A stretch of 18,451 bases of DNA from Aquitalea sp. (GTDB lineage: Bacteria; Pseudomonadota; Gammaproteobacteria; Burkholderiales; Chromobacteriaceae), in the NCBI GenBank assembly GCA_019232735.1, contig JAFANL010000116.1:1-18451 (forward strand), read 5' to 3'. The notes beneath the pieces are model-generated. The model was not told the DNA's origin. It was given only the letters and a program-made list of their open reading frames with translations, and did no database searches. Shown piece after piece: positions 7,168-13,839 of this stretch. Both the position numbers and the translations under genes were made by a program. Numbering within the stretch: position 1 is the stretch's first letter; each line of letters starts with the position of its first letter.

Positions 7168-7926
7168 TTAGTGCGATACATCCTCGCCAAAGTATTTGAA
7201 GGAAATCTTCTGGTAGGTCCCGTCGGCCTTGATATCGACCAGCGCCTTGTTGACGGCAGCCTGCAGTTGCGGATTGCCCTTGCGGAAAATGATGCCGGAG
7301 AAGTCGGCGTCTTTCTCGGTAGCGGCAATTTTCAGTTTGGAGTTGGGCTGATGCTTTTTGTAATCCAGGAAGGACAGGCTGTCGTTGATGGTGGCATCCA
7401 CCCGGCCGGAGGCCAGTAGTTCCAGCGAATCGTTAAAGCCTTGCACCGGCACCACTTCCGCGCCAAAGGATTGCGCCAGCTTGCCAAAGTTGCTAGTCAG
7501 GGTATTGGCGGATTTCTTGCCCTTGAGATCGGCAAAGCTCTTGATTGGGCTATTACTGCCCACGATCAGTGCGGCCTTGGAGGCGATGTAGGCGGTGGAG
7601 AAATCATACTTGGCCTTGCGTGCGTCGGTGATGGACACCTCGTTGGCCACAGCGTCGTAACGGTTGGCATCCAGGCCGGCAATCAGGCCGTCCCATTTGC
7701 CTTCGATGAATTCAGCTTTCACGCCCAACCTGGCAGCCACGGCCTGGGCGATTTCCACGTCAAAGCCCACCAGCTTGCCGCTGGCATCGTGGTAGGTGAA
7801 CGGCGCATACGTACCTTCGGTACCCACGCGGATCACGCCGGCGGATTTGATTTTGGCAAGGTCTTCCGCAGCAGCAAGGCCCGGTAGCAGGGAGGCGAGC
7901 AGGGCGGCAATGGCAAGTTGTTTCAC
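7168..7926 (-). CDS. Cystine/polar amino acid-binding periplasmic protein of the ABC importer
   Basis: Captures the substrate in the periplasm and delivers it to the permease. The GTG at 7926 is preferred over the longer frame to 7968: AGGAG sits 6 bases upstream, and it gives a clean secretion signal (MKQLAIAALLASLLPGLAAA|ED). This makes 252 residues, usual for SBP family 3. Motifs include GVIRVGTEGTYAPFTYHDASGKLVGFDVEIA, the WDGLIAGLDANRYDAVANEVSITDARKAKYDFS core, and ELLASGRVDATINDSLSFLDY near the hinge. This is the pattern of FliY/TcyJ cystine-binding proteins, so cystine is the best guess but glutamine or another polar amino acid cannot be excluded. First gene of the three-gene operon; downstream genes follow after a structured gap. 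Confidence 0.92.
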   Translation of the reverse strand: MKQLAIAALLASLLPGLAAAEDLAKIKSAGVIRVGTEGTYAPFTYHDASGKLVGFDVEIAQAVAARLGVKAEFIEGKWDGLIAGLDANRYDAVANEVSITDARKAKYDFSTAYIASKAALIVGSNSPIKSFADLKGKKSANTLTSNFGKLAQSFGAEVVPVQGFNDSLELLASGRVDATINDSLSFLDYKKHQPNSKLKIAATEKDADFSGIIFRKGNPQLQAAVNKALVDIKADGTYQKISFKYFGEDVSH

Positions 7927-7960
7927 AATGTACTCCTGGCTGTTTTTGTCATGTTGTCTT

Positions 7961-7976
7961 GCCGCCATCTGGCGGC
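7961..7976 (-). other. 5' UTR hairpin of the binding-protein mRNA
   Basis: GCCGCC-ATCT-GGCGGC is a perfect 6-bp stem with a 4-base loop. It lies just downstream of the predicted transcription start (about 7978) and 34 bases before the GTG. There is no T-run, so it is not a terminator; a 5'-end mRNA-stabilising role is possible. Confidence 0.4.
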
Positions 7977-7984
7977 CTGCGGCG

Positions 7985-8014
7985 ACTATAACAAGCAGCT
8001 CTTATCCCGGATAA
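7985..8014 (-). promoter_or_regulatory. Putative promoter and operator of the cystine-type transporter operon
   Basis: On the minus strand an extended -10 (TG-T-TATAGT; hexamer at 7985-7990) lies about 58 bp before the GTG start codon. No good -35 is seen at 17 bp. In that region lies the perfect palindrome TTATCC-C-GGATAA (8002-8014), placed where a repressor or activator would act. The regulator is unknown; a sulphur-responsive factor is only a guess. Confidence 0.45.
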
Positions 8015-8106
8015 ACAATTTAAAAAGCATTTTTTATCAGAAAAATGAATAAGTAGCGGCATTGGAAAACGGCGAAAAAGGCCCGGGAAATTGCGATGCA
8101 GTGCGC

Positions 8107-8136
8107 AAAAAAAAGGCCGGATCAGCAAGATCCGGC
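8107..8136 (-). terminator. Strong minus-strand intrinsic terminator with no gene upstream
   Basis: GCCGGATC (8116-8123) and GATCCGGC (8129-8136), a perfect 8-bp GC-rich stem with a 5-base loop. On the minus strand one C and then eight T follow (A-run 8107-8114). On the plus strand no T-run follows, so it works in one direction only. The nearest upstream annotated feature on that strand is the candidate small RNA. Confidence 0.88.
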
Positions 8137-8243
8137 ACCACAAAGAGACAAGTATGAAGGAGAAACAGAGAGACAGCGCAGTAAACCATCACCGCATCGA
8201 ATCGACGGAAATCATCCTGCCAAGTAATGGATGCCGGTGATGG
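8107..8243 (-). ncRNA. Candidate small regulatory RNA, about 137 nt
   Basis: No gene covers this stretch, yet on the minus strand it has all parts of a stand-alone transcript. A sigma70-like promoter lies at 8249-8277. From the predicted start (about 8243), CCATCACCGGCATC (complement of 8230-8243) pairs with GATGCGGTGATGG (complement of 8186-8198), with one bulged base, closing a 31-base loop. A long CU-rich unpaired segment follows (complement of about 8137-8180), including UCUCCUUCAU, complementary to Shine-Dalgarno sequences. It ends in GCCGGATC-loop-GATCCGGC plus eight U. Structured 5' end, anti-SD linker and U-rich terminator is the usual plan of Hfq-dependent sRNAs. An alternative is a leader/attenuator for the cystine-type operon 180 bp downstream, but that has its own promoter-like site after this terminator. 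Not assigned to any known family. Confidence 0.55.
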
Positions 8244-8248
8244 GAGCG

Positions 8249-8277
8249 AATATAAAGAAATCGGCAGGCAGCGTGAA
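8249..8277 (-). promoter_or_regulatory. Sigma70-like promoter of the candidate small RNA
   Basis: Minus strand: -35 TTCACG (8272-8277, 4/6 to consensus), 17-bp spacer, -10 TATATT (8249-8254, 5/6). The start expected 6-8 bases downstream falls at 8241-8243, exactly at the base of the long 5' stem. Confidence 0.5.
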
Positions 8278-8443
8278 CCAAGGAAAACTGCGTTGCTTAT
8301 TCCCATTTATACATTGCTGGCTGAAGGTGCGTGCCCAGCCCGGATATACCCCTTGCCGAGGGGCGAATGCAGTATTTCTACGGCTGCAGCTGCAAAGCGG
8401 TATCGACTAAGATAAGGGCCATCCCGTTTCATCGGCATTCCCC
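8278..8443. other. Upstream region of the PAS-GGDEF gene; no firm element
   Basis: This gap between the small-RNA promoter and the start at 8444 shows no coding frame, no clear promoter for the plus-strand gene and no repeat. Near the start codon there is no strong Shine-Dalgarno. Confidence 0.5.
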
Positions 8444-10207
8444 ATGCATACTGCATTTGCTGTTTTGATTCTGCTGCCGGCACTGGGCGTATTGCTGGGA
8501 TGGCTGCACCAGAGACGCTTCCAGCGCTGGATGGATAGTTATCCGGAAGCCACTCTGGTGATCGATCAGGCCGGTCGTATCCGGTATGCCAATCTGCGTG
8601 CGGCACAGCTGGCCCGGCGCTCACCGGCAGCATTGCGCGGGACGCCGATCAATCACTGGCTGCCGGGCAACAAGGACGACTACGAACCGGTATGGCGTAC
8701 CCTGTTCATTTCGCTGGCAACCCATGCCAGTGGCAATCTCGGCCAGCATCAATGGCGTGACGAGCAGGGGAACACCACGCTATTGCAGGTGTATGGCACG
8801 GCATTGCCGCGTGACAAGGTGGTGATGCTGACGCTGCGCCTGCATCATGAGCAGCACCCGGACCAGCCGCAGCATTATCTGGCTGAAAAGCTGTTGAAGA
8901 CTGCCGAAAGCGATGCCGGCATCGGCTCCTGGGTCTTGCACATGAAAAGCGGCAAGCTGGACTGGAGCCTGGCGGTACACCGTCTGTTCGGCACGGACCC
9001 GGAGACGTTTGCCCCCACCGAGCAGGCCTATTTCAACTGTGTGCATCCGGATGACCGCGAGCGGGTGCGGGCCGAGCTGGACCAGCACATGCAAGGTTCG
9101 CAGCCCTTCGATATCGAATACCGCATTGTCCGTCCCGATGGCCAGATCCGCGACCTGCTGGAGCGCAACCATGTGCACTGCATGGAAACGGGGCAGATCG
9201 ACCACCTGTGGGGCACGGTCATCGACATGACCGAGCACAAGCGGCTGAAGAACCAGCTGGAGCTGTCGCAACTGGCGGTGGAGTATTGCTCGGAAGGCAT
9301 TGCCATTGCGGACGCCGGATTGAACTGGCTTTATGTCAATCCGGCCCTGTGCCGGATGTGCGAATCCGACAGCGCCGCGCTGCTGCAAGCCATGCCTGCT
9401 TTATTCCTGCAGGGCGAGGAGCAGCGCAGTCTCGACAAGGCCGAGCTGGGTGCGCTGCTGGCGGCAAACGGAGAGTGGCAGGGCGAATTGAAATTGCACA
9501 AAGCACAGCAACAATCGCTGGCGGCGCTGGTGTCGATCACGGCGTTGCTGCCAGTGGTGGGGCAGGATACGGCCGCGCGTTCGGTCTGGGTGCTGACCGA
9601 TATCTCCAGCATCAAGGAGACCGAGCGCAAGCTGCGCAGCATGGCCTATTTTGATGGATTGACCGGGCTGGCCAACCGTACCCATTTCAGCGACCAGTTG
9701 CGCCGGCAGATACAGCAGGCGGCAAGCGCGGAACAGATGGTTGCCATCGGTTTTCTGGATCTGAACGGTTTCAAGCAGGTGAACGACCTGCTGGGACATG
9801 AGGTCGGCGATCAGGTGCTGTGTGAAGTGGCGCAGCAACTGCGCGCGGCCAGTCGCGAGGGTGATCTGGTGGCTCGCTGGGGTGGCGACGAATTTGCCGT
9901 GTTACTGCCCGGCATCAGCGGGAACAAACTGCCACCGCCATTGCTCGAGCGGCTGCGCAATGCGGTGCGTATCAGCCGGCAACAACAAGGCTTGCAGCTG
10001 GAGATCAGTGCCAGTGTCGGCGTGGCGGTCTATCCTGCCGCGGCCACCACCCCGGAGCAGCTGATGCAGTGTGCCGACAAGGCCATGTATGCCGCCAAGG
10101 CGGATGCACGGCATGCCCTCTGGTTGCACGATGCCGCCGGGCTGCGGGCTTATCCGCTGTCTGGCGATGAGCCGCCGCGCGCTGCGCCCGGTGACGAAAA
10201 CGCCTGA
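8444..10207 (+). CDS. PAS-PAS-PAS-GGDEF diguanylate cyclase
   Basis: 587 residues. One N-terminal hydrophobic helix (4-22) probably anchors it with the rest in the cytoplasm. PAS 1 is at about 30-130 (SYPEATLVIDQAGRIRYANLRA). PAS 2 is at about 155-265, of the PAS_3 type (GIGSWVLHM, LDWSLAVHRLFGTDPE, VHPDDRERV, EYRIVRPDGQIR, WGTVIDMTEHKR). PAS 3 is at about 272-392 (GIAIADAGLNWLYVNPALCRM, VLTDISSIKETE). The GGDEF domain runs from AYFDGLTGLANR with active site GGDEF (480-484). REGD (471-474), five residues before, is an inhibitory I-site. There is no EAL domain. So it is an active c-di-GMP synthase controlled by up to three cytoplasmic sensors; cofactors cannot be read. The ATG lacks a good ribosome site. 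It is the second cyclase in 10 kb, of unrelated sensor design. Confidence 0.93.
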   Translation: MHTAFAVLILLPALGVLLGWLHQRRFQRWMDSYPEATLVIDQAGRIRYANLRAAQLARRSPAALRGTPINHWLPGNKDDYEPVWRTLFISLATHASGNLGQHQWRDEQGNTTLLQVYGTALPRDKVVMLTLRLHHEQHPDQPQHYLAEKLLKTAESDAGIGSWVLHMKSGKLDWSLAVHRLFGTDPETFAPTEQAYFNCVHPDDRERVRAELDQHMQGSQPFDIEYRIVRPDGQIRDLLERNHVHCMETGQIDHLWGTVIDMTEHKRLKNQLELSQLAVEYCSEGIAIADAGLNWLYVNPALCRMCESDSAALLQAMPALFLQGEEQRSLDKAELGALLAANGEWQGELKLHKAQQQSLAALVSITALLPVVGQDTAARSVWVLTDISSIKETERKLRSMAYFDGLTGLANRTHFSDQLRRQIQQAASAEQMVAIGFLDLNGFKQVNDLLGHEVGDQVLCEVAQQLRAASREGDLVARWGGDEFAVLLPGISGNKLPPPLLERLRNAVRISRQQQGLQLEISASVGVAVYPAAATTPEQLMQCADKAMYAAKADARHALWLHDAAGLRAYPLSGDEPPRAAPGDENA

Positions 10208-10243
10208 AGCAGGCTGCCACCGTCACGCTCAGGCCGGGATTGG

Positions 10244-10300
10244 ATTGCCCTTTCATTGCTTTATCTCGTATTTTTGAATGCTTTGATACGCTTGGGCAAT
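10244..10300 (+). promoter_or_regulatory. Possible autoregulatory inverted repeat upstream of the LysR gene
   Basis: ATTGCCC (10244-10250) and GGGCAAT (10294-10300) are exact inverted copies 43 bp apart, bracketing the short AT-rich promoter region between the GGDEF gene and the LysR start. LysR proteins often bind two spaced sites near their own promoter. Arms are only 7 bp, so chance is possible. Confidence 0.3.
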
Positions 10301-10307
10301 CAATAGC

Positions 10308-11222
10308 ATGATCAATTTTCGCCTCATCCGTCACCTCTGGCTGTTTCTTGCCGTGGCCGAGGAACAGCATTTCGGCCGTGCCGCCAAGCGGCTGGGCATG
10401 TCGCAGCCACCCTTGACCGAGCAGATCCAGATTCTGGAACAGGCGCTGAAGGTAAAGCTGTTCGAGCGTTCGCGCCGTGGTGCGCAGCTGACGCCGGTGG
10501 GGCAGGCCATTTTGCCGGCGATGAAGAAATTTGCCGAGCAGCTGGAAAGCCTGGAGCTGGCGGTGCGGGAGGCGGCGGCGGGGCAGATCGGCACCATTAC
10601 CATCGGGGCCATTACCTCGGCCATTCTGGAAGTATTGCCGGGGCTGATCGAACTGATCCGGCAACAGCATCCGGGCCTGACGGTGGCGGTGAAGGAAATC
10701 GACAGTTACGAGGCGATTCCGGCATTGGCCAGCGGTGATATCGATCTGGCCTTTGCCCGACTGGAAGGCAATCTGGGTGAGGATGTCCGTGTGCTTCCGC
10801 TACGGGAGGACCGGCTGGCGGTGGCGCTGCCGGCAGGGCATCCCCTGTGTGAGCACAGCCGACTGCATCTGCATGATCTGGCACAGGAAAACTTCATCAT
10901 GTTCGCCCGCAAGGTCAGCCCGATTTCCTTTGATACCCTGATTGCCGCTTGCGGCAATAGCGGCTTTTCGCCGCGTATTTTGCACGAGGTCCGCTCGGTG
11001 GCCTCGCAGATCGCCTTTGTCGGCTGCCGGCAGGGAGTGGCGCTGGTGCCAGCCTCGATGCAGTTGATGACCCCGCCCAATGTGGTGATCCGCCCGCTGG
11101 AAGATCAGGTCAACGTGGTGATTACCGCCATGGCCTGGAGCAGCCGGCGGGAAAACCACCTTACCCAGGCCGTGGTGGATACCATCTGTGCCTACCAGTC
11201 GGCATTGACCTTGCCTGTTTGA
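10308..11222 (+). CDS. LysR-family transcriptional regulator
   Basis: 304 residues, typical LysR length. The N-terminal helix-turn-helix is at about 1-62 (FLAVAEEQHFGRAAKRLGMSQPPLTEQIQILEQAL with the SQPPLT recognition segment), then a linker helix. The two-lobed effector domain is at about 92-300 (GTITIGAITSAILEVLPGLIELIRQQHP; GDIDLAFAR; VASQIAFVGCRQGVALVPASM). The SQPPLT motif and effector-domain pattern resemble the BenM/CatM-like branch that responds to small aromatic or carboxylate molecules, but that is only a resemblance. LysR genes usually lie divergent from a target; here the neighbours are an upstream same-strand cyclase and a convergent VOC/exporter operon, so the target is unclear. 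The 40-bp gap to the convergent VOC gene has no clear terminator. Confidence 0.94.
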   Translation: MINFRLIRHLWLFLAVAEEQHFGRAAKRLGMSQPPLTEQIQILEQALKVKLFERSRRGAQLTPVGQAILPAMKKFAEQLESLELAVREAAAGQIGTITIGAITSAILEVLPGLIELIRQQHPGLTVAVKEIDSYEAIPALASGDIDLAFARLEGNLGEDVRVLPLREDRLAVALPAGHPLCEHSRLHLHDLAQENFIMFARKVSPISFDTLIAACGNSGFSPRILHEVRSVASQIAFVGCRQGVALVPASMQLMTPPNVVIRPLEDQVNVVITAMAWSSRRENHLTQAVVDTICAYQSALTLPV

Positions 11223-11262
11223 CTCGGCCTGACCGTTTTGCGCGGGCACGGCCTGGCCCCGC

Positions 11263-11667
11263 TCATCCGGCTTGATCCTGATAGCGCGAAATTTCGATCA
11301 GGTTCTGATCCGGGTCGCGGACATAGACCGACATGATCTTGCCATTGGCTCCGGTGCGGGCCACCGGCCCTTCGACGATGCTCACGCCATGGGCCTGCAA
11401 CTGCTGGATCACCTCCGGCAGCGGCAGGCTGGCCACAAAGCACAGATCGAGCGAGCCCGGTGTGGGCAGGCTGGCCTTGGGTTCAAACTCCTTGCCTTTG
11501 ACGTGGAGGTTGATTTTCTGCAGGCCGAATTTCAAGGCCATGCGCTCTACCGGCGGGGTGCCGCCGACAAATGTTTCCAGCGTCATGCCAAGCACATCAC
11601 GATAAAAGGCAATGCAATCCTGCAGGTGGGCGGTGGTCAGAACGATGTGGTCGATGGATGCGATCAT
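11263..11667 (-). CDS. VOC-superfamily protein (glyoxalase/bleomycin-resistance/dioxygenase fold)
   Basis: 134 residues, a single VOC unit of two beta-alpha-beta-beta-beta modules. IDHIVLTTAHLQDCIAFYRDVLGM is the standard first module, with metal ligand H7. INLHVKG gives H55, and the C-terminal VYVRDPDQNLIEISRY supplies the Glu ligand (E125). So it should bind a divalent metal, but VOC proteins range from glyoxalases to dioxygenases and resistance proteins and this one cannot be assigned. GGAG lies 9 bases before the ATG. It follows the DMT exporter gene on the same strand after 26 bp that include a run of eight C, so the two form an operon. A detoxification pair (modify plus export) is one guess. 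Confidence 0.88.
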   Translation of the reverse strand: MIASIDHIVLTTAHLQDCIAFYRDVLGMTLETFVGGTPPVERMALKFGLQKINLHVKGKEFEPKASLPTPGSLDLCFVASLPLPEVIQQLQAHGVSIVEGPVARTGANGKIMSVYVRDPDQNLIEISRYQDQAG

Positions 11668-11693
11668 GTAGGTGCTCCGGTAGGGGGGGGAGT

Positions 11694-12590
11694 TCAGCGG
11701 CGACTGGCCAGCAAGACGCCGGCGATGACCAGGCCGGTGCCGGCCAGTTGTGCCAGCGAGATGGCCTCATGCAATAGCCACCAGCCAAAGAACAAGGTCA
11801 ATGCCGGCCCCAGTGTACCAATCAGCACCGAACGTGCGGCACCAATATGGCGGATGGAAATTGACTGCCAGAAAATGGGCAGGATGGTGGAGAACACCGC
11901 CATGCCCACACTGTAGCCATAAACCGGCAGCGGAAGCCGCAGCATGGAAAGGGGGCGGCTGAGCACAAAATGCAGCAAGACCGCCGCCGTGGCAATCAGG
12001 ATGGCCAGCAGGGAAAAATTGTTGGCTCCCAAGCGGCGGATGGCCAGCTCCGAGCCGGCACTGTAAAAGGCATACAGCACGGCACAGGCCAATACGAAGC
12101 CCGCGCCGATCAAGACGCTGTAGGCATCACGGGTCTGGCTGGCATCATGCAGAAAGGCAATGGCAATGCCGCCATAGGACAGTCCGGCCGCCAGCAGGAT
12201 ACGGGCATCGGCTTTCTTCCCCAGAAACAGGATGCCGATCAGGATGGTAATGGTGGGATAGGTAAACAGGATCAGCCGTTCCAGCCCGGCGCTGATGTAT
12301 TGCAGGCCATAAAAATCCAGCATGCTGGAGCCGTAGTAACCAATCACCCCCAGCAGGAGCAGCAGGCCGCTATCGCGCAGGCCAGGGCGAGGCATGTTTT
12401 TGAAGGCCGGAATGGCGGCCACCAGGATGAAGGGCAGGCAGAAGGCCATGCGCAGTGTCAGCAGGGTGACGGCATCCACGGTGGCGCTGGCGTAGGCCAG
12501 CTTGACGAAAATCGCTTTGAACGAGAAGCCGAAGGCGGACAGGAAGGCATACAGGACGCCCTGTTTTTCTGAGGTGGATAGTGCTTTCAA
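11694..12590 (-). CDS. EamA/DMT-family inner-membrane transporter
   Basis: 298 residues with about ten hydrophobic helices arranged as two tandem EamA repeats (about 12-140 and 152-290). Characteristic segments are GVLYAFLSAFGFSFKAIFVKLAY at the start, LERLILFTYPTITILIGILFLGKK at the end of repeat one, and SVLIGTLGPALTLFFGWWLLHEAISLAQLAGTGLVIAGVLLASRR at the end of repeat two. Such proteins export amino acids, metabolites or toxic compounds; the substrate is unknown. The start is TTG at 12590: no ATG exists before the first helix, and GCGGAG lies about 9 bases upstream. Upstream operon partner of the VOC gene. The intergenic region beyond the start has two palindromes that may also affect this gene. 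Confidence 0.9.
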   Translation of the reverse strand: MKALSTSEKQGVLYAFLSAFGFSFKAIFVKLAYASATVDAVTLLTLRMAFCLPFILVAAIPAFKNMPRPGLRDSGLLLLLGVIGYYGSSMLDFYGLQYISAGLERLILFTYPTITILIGILFLGKKADARILLAAGLSYGGIAIAFLHDASQTRDAYSVLIGAGFVLACAVLYAFYSAGSELAIRRLGANNFSLLAILIATAAVLLHFVLSRPLSMLRLPLPVYGYSVGMAVFSTILPIFWQSISIRHIGAARSVLIGTLGPALTLFFGWWLLHEAISLAQLAGTGLVIAGVLLASRR

Positions 12591-12667
12591 GGACGGATTC
12601 TCCGCTGGGAACCCGCCTATGGTCGATGCTGGTGGACGATTAGTGAAATACTTTTAGCCGAATGCTG

Positions 12668-12686
12668 TGATACGTGGCGCGTATCA
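12668..12686. promoter_or_regulatory. 19-bp inverted repeat (TGATACG-N5-CGTATCA)
   Basis: Exact 7-bp arms around TGGCG. It lies about 80 bp upstream of the exporter start (minus strand) and 110 bp upstream of the Yip1-like start (plus strand). Palindrome of operator size; the binding factor is unknown. Confidence 0.4.
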
Positions 12687-12726
12687 GCGTGGGGCTGGTG
12701 TACTGGCCATGGCAGGCGGCCTGCAC

Positions 12727-12753
12727 TTGATATATATCGTAATACGATATAAA
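12727..12753 (+). promoter_or_regulatory. Promoter-like region occupied by a perfect 19-bp palindrome
   Basis: TATATCGTAATACGATATA (12733-12751) has 9-bp arms around one central base. It fills the space between TTGATA (12727-12732) and TATAAA (12748-12753), which resemble -35 and -10 elements with a short 15-bp spacer. A dimeric repressor bound here would block transcription of the gene starting at 12796. The first part, TTGAT-ATAT-ATCGT, also matches 8 of 10 fixed positions of an FNR/DNR box, but no -10 sits at the right distance for that. Confidence 0.55.
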
Positions 12754-12795
12754 AAGAAAACGGGAACCCTGTTTGCCACAGCCGAGGAGCTTGCC

Positions 12796-13362
12796 ATGTT
12801 AAACCCGCTATTACCCGTCAGAATGATGTTTTCAGCACATACGGGATGGGATGAGGCCGCACGCCGGCATCCATCCGTCAGGTCCACCTTTCTGTACCGT
12901 ACCTTGCCGTGGTCGCTGTTGGCCTCTGCCATGGTGTGGCAGGCGCTGGGGCAGCATGCTGCCGCTTACGACAGCCATCTGGATGCTTTCGGCGTGAATA
13001 TGGTGGCCCTGTCTTTCATGTTGACCTGCTGGGTGGGCAGCTGGCTGATGGCCCAGTTCACCCGCACCGTGGTCAGTACCGAGCGCCCGCCCGCATTGGC
13101 GGAGTGTTATCACCTGGTGGTGCTGGCGTCGTGGCCGGTATGGCTGTCTTCGCTGTCCTTGCTGCTGCCACTGCCCTGGTTTAACGCCCTGGCGGCGCTG
13201 GCCGGTTTGTGGGGCAGCCTGTCGCTGCTGTATCACGGCCTGGATGGCTGGTACGAGCACAATGACTCCACCAATACCCTGTTCAAGGCCTATGTGGTCA
13301 TGGTGGTGGGGGCTTTGTTGTGGACGGCCGTGGCCGCCACGCTGTTGCTGGTGATCAGTTGA
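12796..13362 (+). CDS. Polytopic membrane protein, Yip1-like
   Basis: 188 residues. The frame is open upstream to 12667, but the ATG at 12796 is chosen because GAGGAG (12784-12789) lies 6 bases before it and the upstream part is the operator region. An N-terminal cytoplasmic tail (MLNPLLPVRMMFSAHTGWDEAARRHPS) leads to about five hydrophobic helices: FLYRTLPWSLLASAMVW, NMVALSFMLTCWVGSWLMAQF, HLVVLASWPVWLSSLSLLLP, FNALAALAGLWGSLSLLYHG and YVVMVVGALLWTAVAATLLLVI. The W-D-E tail followed by five helices matches the bacterial Yip1 family (PF04893), of unknown function. It is followed after 21 bp by an unrecognised gene on the same strand and faces the denitrification accessory operon tail-to-tail. 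Family call moderate; no function claimed. Confidence 0.7.
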   Translation: MLNPLLPVRMMFSAHTGWDEAARRHPSVRSTFLYRTLPWSLLASAMVWQALGQHAAAYDSHLDAFGVNMVALSFMLTCWVGSWLMAQFTRTVVSTERPPALAECYHLVVLASWPVWLSSLSLLLPLPWFNALAALAGLWGSLSLLYHGLDGWYEHNDSTNTLFKAYVVMVVGALLWTAVAATLLLVIS

Positions 13363-13383
13363 GCGGACGACAAGGAGAATATT

Positions 13384-13800
13384 TTGCAGTCAGTCGATGT
13401 CGTGATGCTGGATGCGCAGCAGCCCTTGCCCGAACATGCGGTGGTGCTGGCAGAAACGTGGCCAGGCGTGTGGCCGCTGCACTGGCGTGCGCATGTGCGC
13501 TGTTTGCCGGGGCTGGCGGCCTCGGCGCCATTACGTGCCTGGGCGCAGGGGTATGCCGGCAGGGATCAGCTGCTGGCTGCCGCGCTACGTGCCCGCTGGG
13601 AAGCGGAGCCGTGGCGCTGGCGTTTTCTGCTGCATGCCGCGCAAGCGGGTGAACTGGTATTACTGGCCACCGGCTGTCCGGTGCAGCTTGCCGTCAGTCA
13701 GGCCTTGGCGGACTTGCTGAATGAGACGCTGAGCAGGCAGGCGGAGCGTGAGCGCCGGGCGTCGCCGGTCTGCTATGCGGACATAGTAGAGACTGCTTGA
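13384..13800 (+). CDS. Hypothetical Trp-rich small protein
   Basis: Not recognised. 138 residues from a TTG with AAGGAG (13372-13377) 6 bases upstream, which is a better-supported start than any ATG downstream. Predicted soluble and cytoplasmic: no signal peptide or membrane helix. It has seven Trp, in two clusters (ETWPGVWPLHW at 25-34 and RWEAEPWRWRF at 71-81), and a helical C-terminal half ending in an Arg/Glu-rich stretch. It lies 21 bp after the Yip1-like gene, so probably co-transcribed and perhaps its partner. Codon use is like the neighbours. The opposite-strand gene ends 39 bp further on. Confidence 0.65.
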   Translation: MQSVDVVMLDAQQPLPEHAVVLAETWPGVWPLHWRAHVRCLPGLAASAPLRAWAQGYAGRDQLLAAALRARWEAEPWRWRFLLHAAQAGELVLLATGCPVQLAVSQALADLLNETLSRQAERERRASPVCYADIVETA

Positions 13801-13839
13801 GTTGAGGACCAAAGCAGGCCAGCTGCTCTGCAAGTCGTG

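Noticed and set aside
8154..8240. 28-codon plus-strand frame (MKEKQRDSAVNHH...)
   Set aside because: No ribosome site or promoter; its start is the complement of the CU-rich part of the small RNA and coincidentally resembles a Shine-Dalgarno plus ATG.
8037..8306. 89-residue minus-strand frame across the candidate small RNA
   Set aside because: It runs through the strong terminator at 8107-8136 and starts upstream of the predicted promoter -35, so it could not be read from that promoter.
10274..10303. TTGAT...ATCAA pair upstream of the LysR gene as an FNR box
   Set aside because: The halves are 11 bases apart, not 4, so it does not fit the FNR/DNR site.
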